Shown here piece after piece: positions 1-7,694 of a stretch of DNA of 39,074 nt. The notes under the pieces are model-generated. The model saw nothing but the letters and a program-made list of their open reading frames with translations. It ran no database searches and was not told the DNA's origin. Both the position numbers and the translations under genes were made by a program. The DNA is from an uncultured Acidobacteriota bacterium (lineage in GTDB: Bacteria > Acidobacteriota > Thermoanaerobaculia > UBA5066). Where the stretch lies: positions 1 through 39,074 of the forward strand of contig CALAQS010000129.1 of assembly GCA_937888435.1 (NCBI GenBank). The letters are read 5' to 3'. Numbering within the stretch: position 1 is the first letter of the stretch; each line of letters begins with the position of its first letter.

Positions 1-40
1 GAATCTTGCGGCCCGCGAGGCCGGGCGGAAGGCTGCTCAC
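1..40 (-). CDS. possible 5' end of a gene running off the window
   Basis: A GTG at 40-38 opens a minus-strand frame reading MSSLPPGLAGRKI up to the window edge, 12 nt after the acpS stop codon. It has no recognisable domain and no clear Shine-Dalgarno sequence. In many bacteria acpS is followed by the NAD(P)HX repair gene nnr, and this short N-terminus would be compatible with that, but 13 residues cannot show it. The same-strand position and tight spacing are the only support. Confidence 0.25.
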   Translation of the reverse strand, partial: MSSLPPGLAGRKI

Positions 41-52
41 CGGGGCGCCATT

Positions 53-481
53 CTAGAGCGGTGCGCCCGTGAGCACGACAACGGCTGCGGCCAGCTCCCG
101 CGTGTGGGTGATCGTCACGTGCGCTCCCGCGACGCCGAGCCGCGCGCCGCAGTCGAGCGCCCGTCCGAAGAGAGCGAGGCGGGGCGGCCCTCCCGACGCA
201 CGGACGATCGCGAGCTCGCGAAAGGCGACCCCCCGCATCCCGGTCCCGAGCGCCTTCATGGCCGCTTCCTTCGCTGCGAACAGGCCCGCGATGTGCTCGG
301 CATAGGCGGGGGATTCCGGGGACCGGCGCACTTCACCGGGCCGGAACAGCTTTTCGACGAAGCGCGCGCCATGGCGGTCGAGGGCACGCGCCACGCGCGG
401 GATCTCGCAGAGATCCACGCCGACTCCGACCACGAGAGAACCGGCCGGTAGGCCGTCCTCGGCCGTGACGCGGAGGCTCAC
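53..481 (-). CDS. acpS: holo-[acyl-carrier-protein] synthase
   Basis: Transfers the 4'-phosphopantetheine arm from CoA to the conserved serine of apo-ACP, activating fatty-acid synthesis in the cytoplasm. The family signature is visible: GVGVDLCEI near residues 19-27 with the metal-binding Asp, and LFAAKEAAMKALGTGMRG around residues 67-84 with the second metal ligand Glu. The C-terminus VTITHTRELAAAVVVL is typical. The GTG at 481-479 gives 142 aa, close to the usual 120-140. It overlaps the stop of the upstream membrane-protein gene (GTGA), implying translational coupling. A longer in-frame ORF reaches upstream but would overlap that gene and adds non-family sequence. Confidence 0.93.
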   Translation of the reverse strand: MSLRVTAEDGLPAGSLVVGVGVDLCEIPRVARALDRHGARFVEKLFRPGEVRRSPESPAYAEHIAGLFAAKEAAMKALGTGMRGVAFRELAIVRASGGPPRLALFGRALDCGARLGVAGAHVTITHTRELAAAVVVLTGAPL

Positions 482-765
482 GCGGTTTCTCGCGGGGCGG
501 CAGGTGGCGCGACGCCCCGTGGTTTCCGCCTCCACGCCTCGATCTCCGAGGCTGCCGCCCACAGGTGCAGCAGCCCGAGACCGAGGAGGAAGCTGCGGAA
601 ATAAGGCGAGGCGAGGAAGGGACGCGTGCGCTCCGGAGACCGGCCGACGACACGCACCATCCAGTACCGGCCCCACGGCGCAAACGTGAGGAACGCACCT
701 GCCTCGAGGGCGTAGATGACGAAGAAAGCCCTGAGGAGCTGATTGCCGCCGCGAAGCCGCGCCAC
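478..765 (-). CDS. small two-helix membrane protein of unknown function
   Basis: A 95-aa protein with two hydrophobic segments (about residues 9-31, including FFVIYALEAGAFLTFAPWG, and about residues 55-76, including YFRSFLLGLGLLHLWAAA) and a basic C-terminal tail. I do not recognise the family. The GTG at 765-763 lies six bases after a TACAAT hexamer (777-772) with no Shine-Dalgarno sequence, so a leaderless transcript is plausible. The gene starts 35 bp after the stop of the FecR-like gene and its stop overlaps the acpS start. The acpS context may be only organisational. The start is an inference; the hydrophobic core is clear. Confidence 0.6.
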   Translation of the reverse strand: MARLRGGNQLLRAFFVIYALEAGAFLTFAPWGRYWMVRVVGRSPERTRPFLASPYFRSFLLGLGLLHLWAAASEIEAWRRKPRGVAPPAAPRETA

Positions 766-799
766 GCCTGGATTGTAGAGGGAGCGTTCCAGCGGCGGG

Positions 800-2701
800 T
801 CAGGCCCTGCGGAGCGGAGCCCCCTGAGCCACTCCGTCGAACGCTCGGAAGGCCCCTTCACGTCGCGCGGGCGGAGGAGCGGGCGCCGGCTGAGGCGCGG
901 GTGCGGGAGCCGATTGGGGCGCGGCCCTCGGGGCCTCGTGGACCGGCGCCTCTCGAGGCGGCGGTGCGTCGTGCGCGCGATCCCGCTCGACCACGCGGGG
1001 CTGTGGCGCACGCCAGCCCGAGTCGTCGTGGTGCCCCGGCCGGTCCTCGGCGCGGCGCTGGATGGGCGCGGGAGGCGGCGACGAGGGAGAGCGCCAGCCC
1101 TCGTCGCCGCGGCGGCGCGAAGCGCCGCGCTCGTGGGAAGGGAAGGAAGCCTCCCCGGGACGCGCCGTGCTTTCCGAGGCGGACGCGCCCCGCGCAGGGC
1201 TCCGGTCGACGCCGCGGCGCCAGGAGTCCGCGGACGCGCTCTTGTCCGCGCCGCGCGGACTCTCGAGAGGCGTCTGACGGTAGGCGGGATCCTGGCCGGC
1301 GCGCACGATCGTGCGGCGAAGCTCGTCCTGGGCGGCGGGCGTGAGCGTGCGGTCGCGGCGCAGGACGGCAGTGAGGCCTTCGTTCGCGGACGCCGGCAAC
1401 GTGCCGCTCTGGGTGATCGGGATGCGGCGAATCGCCTCCTGGATCGACGCGGCGGGGCTGCTGCCGCGCTCGAAGCGCAGGGGTGCCGTCGCGATCACGC
1501 CGATCTCGCCCGGCCGGAAGCTCATGCGGTCCCCGCGAACGATGTCCCGCGCCGGATCGAGCCGGATCCCGAGCTGCCTGGCCGCCACGTAGTGCCATCC
1601 CCTCAGGTCAATCTGCCCGACAGCGACGTGCCCGCGAAGGTGGGGGTAAATGAGGGGGCTCGGGCCACCGACGACCCCGCGCGCGTGGCGGTAGTACGTG
1701 GAGTAATACCCGATCGGACACCAGCCCACCCACTCGGGCGTGTAGTTCCAGTAGACCCAGGCGGGCGAGTACTCCGCGCCAGGCACCCACAGCCATCCGA
1801 GAAAAGCGTCGTAGACCCACATCCCGTAGTGATACGGGAGCCAGCCCCACGGCTCGGCGGAGACCCACGTCATGCCCGCGGGCGTCCATCGCCAGTACCC
1901 GAGCGCGTAAGGCGTCCAGCCGGCGGGCACGCGCGGACTCCAGCAATATGTGCCGTACGCGGAGACATATAACCAGCTGCCGTAATCGTCGAAGGAGGCC
2001 GTGTCGTAGTCGTACGTGAAGTCCGACGAGACGTAGCGGGTCGTCTCGCGGTGGTCGGTCCGGTCCCGCCGCTCTTCGACGAAGCGCGCGAACCGGTCAC
2101 GGGGCGATGCAGACACGTCGACCTCGATCTCGCTGTCTCCGCTCACGTAGGCGTATTCACCCGCGCGCACGAGCGCGCGGCCGCCGCGGCCCTGGACCTC
2201 GACCTTGCCCGAGAGGACGTAGACCTCGGTGCCGCGCGGCCCGGCGTCCACGCGAAAGAGGCCGCGGGACGCAACGAGGATCGTGGCGTCGTCCGTGTCG
2301 AAACGCAGCGCACGTTCGCGCGTCGCGACGTCGCGCACCTCGACCGCCGCCGTCCCGTGCACGAGGAAGAGGAGATCGCGGTCATCGTCTGCCTCGTAGG
2401 TGCGTGCCATCCGCTCGAAGCGCAGCTCGGTGTACCCGTCCACGCGGACGACGTTGCCGTCGGCGAGCACGGCCTCCGCGCGAGACCCGACTCCGGTGAC
2501 GAGGCTGTCGCCGGCAAGAACCGGCATGTTGGCGCGGGCCGCGACGTCGTCCTCGGCGCTCGAGACGAGGAGTACGTCGGGCTGCGCGTACGACAGGTAC
2601 GTGCATCCCTCCCGCTGGGCTTCCGCGCGGTCCGGCGCGCCCGCTGCGGCGAGAAGCAGGGCTGCGGCGAAAGCGAACGTCGGCAGCCTGCGGGGATTCA
2701 T
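800..2701 (-). CDS. secreted FecR-domain / DUF6600-type protein
   Basis: A 633-aa exported protein. Residues 1-28 form a signal peptide (hydrophobic FAFAAALLLAAAGA, then an AEAQ-like cleavage region). Residues about 50-200 resemble a FecR beta-sandwich (AGDSLVTGVGSRAEAVLADG, LLFLVHGTAAVEVRD, LSGKVEVQGRGG). Residues about 240-345 are Trp/Tyr-rich tandem units (GTYCWSPRVPAGWTPYALGY, WGWLPYHYGMWVYD, GWLWVPG), the pattern of DUF6600 proteins. The last about 150 residues are Pro/Ala/Arg-rich and probably disordered. An AGGAGG sequence six bases before the ATG supports this start. The family is usually annotated as a hypothetical envelope protein; a cell-surface role is inferred and the ligand is unknown. 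Divergent from def. Confidence 0.8.
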   Translation of the reverse strand: MNPRRLPTFAFAAALLLAAAGAPDRAEAQREGCTYLSYAQPDVLLVSSAEDDVAARANMPVLAGDSLVTGVGSRAEAVLADGNVVRVDGYTELRFERMARTYEADDDRDLLFLVHGTAAVEVRDVATRERALRFDTDDATILVASRGLFRVDAGPRGTEVYVLSGKVEVQGRGGRALVRAGEYAYVSGDSEIEVDVSASPRDRFARFVEERRDRTDHRETTRYVSSDFTYDYDTASFDDYGSWLYVSAYGTYCWSPRVPAGWTPYALGYWRWTPAGMTWVSAEPWGWLPYHYGMWVYDAFLGWLWVPGAEYSPAWVYWNYTPEWVGWCPIGYYSTYYRHARGVVGGPSPLIYPHLRGHVAVGQIDLRGWHYVAARQLGIRLDPARDIVRGDRMSFRPGEIGVIATAPLRFERGSSPAASIQEAIRRIPITQSGTLPASANEGLTAVLRRDRTLTPAAQDELRRTIVRAGQDPAYRQTPLESPRGADKSASADSWRRGVDRSPARGASASESTARPGEASFPSHERGASRRRGDEGWRSPSSPPPAPIQRRAEDRPGHHDDSGWRAPQPRVVERDRAHDAPPPREAPVHEAPRAAPQSAPAPAPQPAPAPPPARREGAFRAFDGVAQGAPLRRA

Positions 2702-2774
2702 GTCGGGCCTCCTGCGATCCTATGCGACCTCCGTACCACGGGCGGCCGCGCGTCTCGTCCCCCTGCGGGGACGC

Positions 2775-2803
2775 TTGACCGGGCCCGGGAAGGCCTGCAA
2801 TCT
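2775..2803 (+). promoter_or_regulatory. candidate sigma-70 promoter for def
   Basis: TTGACC at 2775-2780 is followed after 17 bp by CAATCT (2798-2803); TGCAAT at 2796-2801 is an alternative -10. It lies in the divergent spacer between the FecR-like gene and def, oriented towards def. It was found by eye only. Confidence 0.4.
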
Positions 2804-2863
2804 CCGCGCGCCGCCATGCCCTCCTGAAAAGTGGAGCGCGTCAAACTGTTCGCTGGAGTTCGA

Positions 2864-3379
2864 GTGGCCATACGCGAAATCGTCAAGTACGGGGATCCGC
2901 GACTCGTCGCGAAGAACGGAATCGTCGAGGTTTACGACGACCCGGGTCTCGCCGCGCTGCTCCAGGACATGAAGGAGACCTGCTGGGCGGCGCCGGGCGT
3001 CGGGCTCGCGGCGCCGCAGATCGGCGTCAGCCTGCGCGTCGCGATCGTGGACCTCTCCGTCGGAAAAGACCCGTCGCAGCTGATCGTTCTCGTCAACCCG
3101 GTCGTCGTGGACACGCAGGGGAGGATCCGCGACGAGGAGGGGTGCCTCTCCCTGCCCGACCTCGTCGAAACGGTCGACCGGCCGGAAAGGGTGACCGTGG
3201 AAGCCTTCGACGAGCACGGAGACAAGCGGGCGCTCGACGGGCGCGATCTTCTCGCCCGGGCCTTCTGCCACGAGGTGGACCACCTCGACCAGCGGCTCTT
3301 CGTCGACCGGCTCTCGCCCCTGAAAAAGGGGCTCCTCCTGCGCCAGGTCGTCAAACGTCAGAGGAAAGGCACCTGGTGA
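2864..3379 (+). CDS. def: peptide deformylase
   Basis: Removes the N-formyl group from nascent polypeptides at the ribosome, using a metal ion. All three family motifs are present: GVGLAAPQIG (about residue 45), EEGCLSLP (about residue 93, with the metal-ligand Cys) and CHEVDHLDQRLF (about residue 136; the HEVDH provides two metal-ligand His and the catalytic Glu). The GTG at 2864 gives 171 aa, a normal length, and has GGAG seven bases upstream. An in-frame GTG at 2831 would add 11 residues but has no ribosome-binding site. It is a single gene with its own candidate promoter, ending 27 bp from the convergent response-regulator gene. Confidence 0.95.
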   Translation: MAIREIVKYGDPRLVAKNGIVEVYDDPGLAALLQDMKETCWAAPGVGLAAPQIGVSLRVAIVDLSVGKDPSQLIVLVNPVVVDTQGRIRDEEGCLSLPDLVETVDRPERVTVEAFDEHGDKRALDGRDLLARAFCHEVDHLDQRLFVDRLSPLKKGLLLRQVVKRQRKGTW

Positions 3380-3406
3380 AGCGGGGGCCGCGCGCCCTGG
3401 CGGAAC

Positions 3407-4318
3407 TCAGGCGCCCGCCTTCGCGCGCAGCTCGTCGACGAGGTGGAGGCGGTGAAGCGTACGGCCGAGGTGGGCCGCGAAGGCGATGAGGTGCTCGAGC
3501 TCGGGCGATTCGCCCGGCGGTGGAAGCGGCCCGCAGCGATAAAGGCGGAGCGTGCCGAGGAGCTCACGGCCTGAGAACACGGGAGCGGCCGTGATGGTCC
3601 AGTCCGTGGCGCCGTCGCGCGCCTCGCCCGGGAGGCGCGGAGCGCGTCCCGTGCGAGGATCCTCCTCGAGGCCGAGAGTCGCGACGAACTCCGGAGGCCT
3701 CCCGCCGGGCCAGGTGGTCGACGCCGCGGCGTTCAGCTCGACGAATCCCGTCCGGCGCACGTGAAGAGTCACGCCATCGGCACCGAAGACGGACGAGATC
3801 CGGTCGAGGATGGGGACGAGGAGCCGCGTCCGGAAGTCCTCGGTCGTGACGTCGTCCTCCTCGGTCTTCGCCGAGATGTCCTGCTGCAGCTCGAGGATCT
3901 GCGTGCGTGCCGTGAGCGTGTCGAGGAGCTCCTTGATGCGCAGCGCGTTCTTCACGCGCGCCTTCAGCTCGCGAGCCGAGAAGGGCTTCGTGACGTAGTC
4001 GTTCGCGAGCGCCTCGAAGCCCTGCAGAAGGTCCTCCTCCTCGGTGCGCGCCGTCACGAAGATCACCTGCGTGCCGGCGGTCGCGCCCACGGTCTTGATG
4101 CGCCGACACACCTCGTATCCGGACAAGTCGGGCATCCGCACGTCGAGAAGGACGACGTCCGGCCGTCGCGCGTCCACCTTCTCGAGAGCCTCGGTGCCCG
4201 AGAGCGCGCTCTCGAAATCGCAGCCCAGCTCGTAGGCGATGTACGAGGCCACTTCGGCCTGGTAAGGGTCGTCATCCACAAGGAGGAGCAATGGGGGCGC
4301 GGCAGGCGATCGAAACAT
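3407..4318 (-). CDS. response regulator with a C-terminal GAF-like domain
   Basis: A 303-aa single-component output protein. Residues about 9-125 are a receiver domain: acidic pocket LLVDDDPYQ, phospho-acceptor Asp in VVLLDVRMPDLSGYEV (about residue 58), switch Thr in IFVTARTEEE and the conserved Lys in NDYVTKPF. Residues about 125-155 form a coiled linker (LLDTLTARTQILELQQDI). The C-terminal half (about 165-295) has a GAF-like pattern (VFGADGVTLHV, ITAAPVFSGRELLGTLRLY) ending in an amphipathic helix. There is no DNA-binding or GGDEF domain, so it probably acts by protein-protein contact or ligand sensing; partner unknown. The ATG at 4318 follows a GATATCCT sequence. No kinase is adjacent. 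Divergent from cysS. Confidence 0.85.
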   Translation of the reverse strand: MFRSPAAPPLLLLVDDDPYQAEVASYIAYELGCDFESALSGTEALEKVDARRPDVVLLDVRMPDLSGYEVCRRIKTVGATAGTQVIFVTARTEEEDLLQGFEALANDYVTKPFSARELKARVKNALRIKELLDTLTARTQILELQQDISAKTEEDDVTTEDFRTRLLVPILDRISSVFGADGVTLHVRRTGFVELNAAASTTWPGGRPPEFVATLGLEEDPRTGRAPRLPGEARDGATDWTITAAPVFSGRELLGTLRLYRCGPLPPPGESPELEHLIAFAAHLGRTLHRLHLVDELRAKAGA

Positions 4319-4395
4319 GGAGTTCGAGGATATCGCACGGGAGGCGACGAGCCCTCGCTGGCGAAATCCCGGGCGGTCGCCGAGAATCGCTTACC

Positions 4396-5963
<1,568 letters not shown>

Positions 5964-5967
<4 letters not shown>

Positions 5968-5993
5968 CACGAGCTCGGGATTTCAGGTCTACT
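5964..5993 (+). promoter_or_regulatory. promoter of the aro-his-trp leader
   Basis: A perfect TTGACA (5964-5969), overlapping the cysS stop codon, is followed after 18 bp by TCTACT (5988-5993). TACTGT at 5990-5995 is an alternative -10. Initiation would fall at about 6000-6003, essentially on the ATG of the leader peptide. Confidence 0.6.
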
Positions 5994-6002
5994 GTCCCGG
6001 TC

Positions 6003-6044
6003 ATGATCTTCATCTCGCGCCACTGGCACGTGCATCACAGCTGA
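6003..6044 (+). CDS. His/Trp leader peptide of the supraoperon attenuator
   Basis: A 13-codon ORF reading MIFISRHWHVHHS. Four of its last seven residues are His and one is Trp, a composition expected of an amino-acid-sensing leader peptide and very unlikely by chance in front of histidine and tryptophan genes. There is no Shine-Dalgarno sequence. The ATG lies nine bases after the candidate -10, so translation would start on a nearly leaderless RNA. The stop codon at 6042-6044 abuts the first arm of the downstream hairpin (6045). The regulatory role is inferred from composition, position and the RNA structures that follow. Confidence 0.7.
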   Translation: MIFISRHWHVHHS

Positions 6045-6086
6045 GCCGGCCGCGCTTCGCGTCGCCGGCCCATCGTGGTCCGGAGG
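6045..6086 (+). promoter_or_regulatory. alternative hairpins and antiterminator arm of the attenuator
   Basis: Three competing pairings are visible. Hairpin A: GCCGGC 6045-6050 with GCCGGC 6064-6069, plus inner CGCG 6051-6054 with CGCG 6058-6061. Hairpin B: CCGGCCCA 6065-6072 with TGGTCCGG 6076-6083, one mismatch. Antiterminator: GGTCCGGAGG 6077-6086 is perfectly complementary to CCTCCGGACC 6121-6130, the 5' half of the terminator. A and B exclude each other, as do B and the antiterminator. This fits a model in which ribosomes stalled at early His codons leave A intact, so the antiterminator forms. A ribosome at the stop codon would melt A, allow B and so permit the terminator. Confidence 0.65.
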
Positions 6087-6117
6087 CGCGCGGGGTTTTC
6101 AGGAAACACTCACACGA

Positions 6118-6149
6118 CCCCCTCCGGACCGGAGGGGGTTTTCGTTTTG
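6118..6149 (+). terminator. rho-independent attenuator terminator with embedded ribosome-binding site
   Basis: Ten-base perfect inverted repeat: CCCCCTCCGG at 6118-6127, one A, then CCGGAGGGGG at 6129-6138, followed directly by TTTTCGTTTT. In practice the apex would open to a larger loop. The 3' arm includes GGAGGGGG, eight bases before the TTG start of aroDE, so hairpin formation would also hide that Shine-Dalgarno sequence. Confidence 0.8.
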
Positions 6150-7694
6150 ACCCTGACCGCGGAAAACACGCTCCTCGTCGCCTCACTAGCCCCGGCTACG
6201 AACGCCGAGGCGCTCGAGGCCGCGAAGGAGGCTTCCTGCCTCCCCCAGGGAGCCGCTGTAGAACTTCGGCTTGACGCAATGTCCGAAGAGCCGGAATTCC
6301 GCGCGCTTCGCGCGTGCTTAGAAGGAAGAACACTCATTGCGACGGTCCGTTCCGCATCCGAAGGCGGGGCCTTTCGGGGCCAGGCAGGAGAGGCGCAGAG
6401 GCTGCTTTCTAAGGCTCTGGATGCCAGGTTTGAATTCGTCGACGTGGAGTTCCGCCGCGACGGCGGGGACGAGGCCGCCCGCGTTCCCCCTTCCAAGAAA
6501 ATTCTCTCTCTCCATGACCCGGAGGGCATCCCCGCCGACATGAGCGCCCTCGTCGCCCGGATGCTCGCGACGCCGGCCCGGTTCGTGAAAGTCGTCGCGA
6601 CGGCGAACGATTCCGGCGATGCCCGCCGCCTCCTCGAGCTCCAGGCCGCGCACCGGGACGGGCGCCTCGCGATCTTCGGCATGGGAGAGGCCGGCATCGC
6701 CACGCGCGCACTCGCACCGTATCTCGGCGCGGCGCTCGCGTATGGCGCCCTTCTTCCCGGGCGCGTGACGGCGCCGGGGCAGCTCCTCGCCCGCGACCTC
6801 GCGGAGATCTACGGCGTGGCCCGGCCGCGAAAGGTGTCCCGGCTCTTCGGACTCCTGGGAGGAGTCGTCTCGCACTCTCTCTCGCCCGCCCTCCACAACG
6901 CGAACTTCGAGGCGCTCGGCCTCGACGCTCTCTACGTGCCGTTTGCGATGCGCATCCTCGGGAGGGAGCTCGAGCCCCTCGTCACCTCGCTCGACGCCCT
7001 CGGCCTCCCTCTCGTCGGCGCGTCCGTGACGATTCCGTTCAAGGAGGAGGCCGCGCTCCTTTCGGGCACGGCCGAGGACGGCGAGAGGGCGGTCAACACG
7101 CTGCTGAGGTCGAGCGGCCCGGGCCAGCCGCTCCTGCTGCGCGCGGAAAACACCGATCGCGCGGCCTTCGAGGCCGTGATCGAAGGTACGGGTGTCGCAC
7201 TCGTTTTGGGTGCGGGCGGTACGGCTCGTGTCGCGGTGGATGTTCTTAGAAGGAGGGGATGGGAGGTTTTCGTCTCGAACCGGACCGAGGAGCGCGGCGA
7301 GGACCTGGCGAGAGAAACTGGCGCGCACGCGCTTTCGAAGAAGTCCGAAGCGGCGTGGCCCGAGGTGAGCGTGATCGTCAATGCGACCCCTCTTGGCCTG
7401 AAAGAGGGCGATCCTCTTCCGTGCGAGCAGAGTCTTCTTCACCCCGGGATGCTCGTCATCGACGCTCCGTACCGCGCCGGCGGGACCGAGCTCGTCAAGG
7501 CGGCGCGCGCCGCCGGCGCGCGCGTCGTGGACGGCCAGACACTGCTCCTCCTCCAGGCCGCGGGCCAGGCGACGCTGTTCACGGGCCGGTGGACGGCTCC
7601 GCGAGATCTTTTGGAGCGCCTCTCGTCGCGTGCGCGGCTGGCCTTCGCCTTTTTCGAAGAGCCTCGTCTTGTACTTCCGGAGATCTCCGCGTGA
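6147..7694 (+). CDS. aroDE: bifunctional 3-dehydroquinate dehydratase (type I) / shikimate dehydrogenase
   Basis: Catalyses two consecutive shikimate-pathway steps: dehydroquinate to dehydroshikimate, then NADPH reduction to shikimate. The N-terminal half (about 20-230) is a type I dehydratase: VELRLDAM, the catalytic His in ILSLHDPEG and the Schiff-base Lys in RFVKVVATA. The C-terminal half (about 235-500) is AroE: VVSHSLSPALHN, the catalytic Lys in VTIPFKEEA, the Asp in ENTDRAAF, a nucleotide-binding LGAGGTARV and SNRT. The TTG at 6147 gives 515 aa and uses the GGAGG inside the attenuator hairpin; codons further upstream would read through the terminator. First structural gene of the supraoperon; its stop overlaps the hisZG start. 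AroDE fusions are known in plants and some bacteria. Confidence 0.92.
   Translation: MTLTAENTLLVASLAPATNAEALEAAKEASCLPQGAAVELRLDAMSEEPEFRALRACLEGRTLIATVRSASEGGAFRGQAGEAQRLLSKALDARFEFVDVEFRRDGGDEAARVPPSKKILSLHDPEGIPADMSALVARMLATPARFVKVVATANDSGDARRLLELQAAHRDGRLAIFGMGEAGIATRALAPYLGAALAYGALLPGRVTAPGQLLARDLAEIYGVARPRKVSRLFGLLGGVVSHSLSPALHNANFEALGLDALYVPFAMRILGRELEPLVTSLDALGLPLVGASVTIPFKEEAALLSGTAEDGERAVNTLLRSSGPGQPLLLRAENTDRAAFEAVIEGTGVALVLGAGGTARVAVDVLRRRGWEVFVSNRTEERGEDLARETGAHALSKKSEAAWPEVSVIVNATPLGLKEGDPLPCEQSLLHPGMLVIDAPYRAGGTELVKAARAAGARVVDGQTLLLLQAAGQATLFTGRWTAPRDLLERLSSRARLAFAFFEEPRLVLPEISA
6486..6507 (-). repeat. dispersed AT-rich repeat, copy 3 (in aroDE)
   Basis: The reverse complement reads GAGAATTTTCTTGGAAGGGG, close to the consensus. 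In frame it encodes PPSKKIL just before the catalytic SLHD. SKKIL-like sequence also occurs naturally here in the family, so the protein alone would not betray the repeat. Shorter partial matches (CTTAGAAGG) occur in the same gene at 6317-6325 and 7245-7253. Confidence 0.6.

Noticed and set aside
3316-3332. Hairpin GCCCCT/AGGGGC as a terminator
   Set aside because: It lies inside def, encodes the conserved SPLKKG segment and has no T-run.
5968-6146. T-box or metabolite riboswitch upstream of aroDE
   Set aside because: No T-box consensus or known riboswitch core is visible; the short His/Trp ORF and the competing stems explain the region better.
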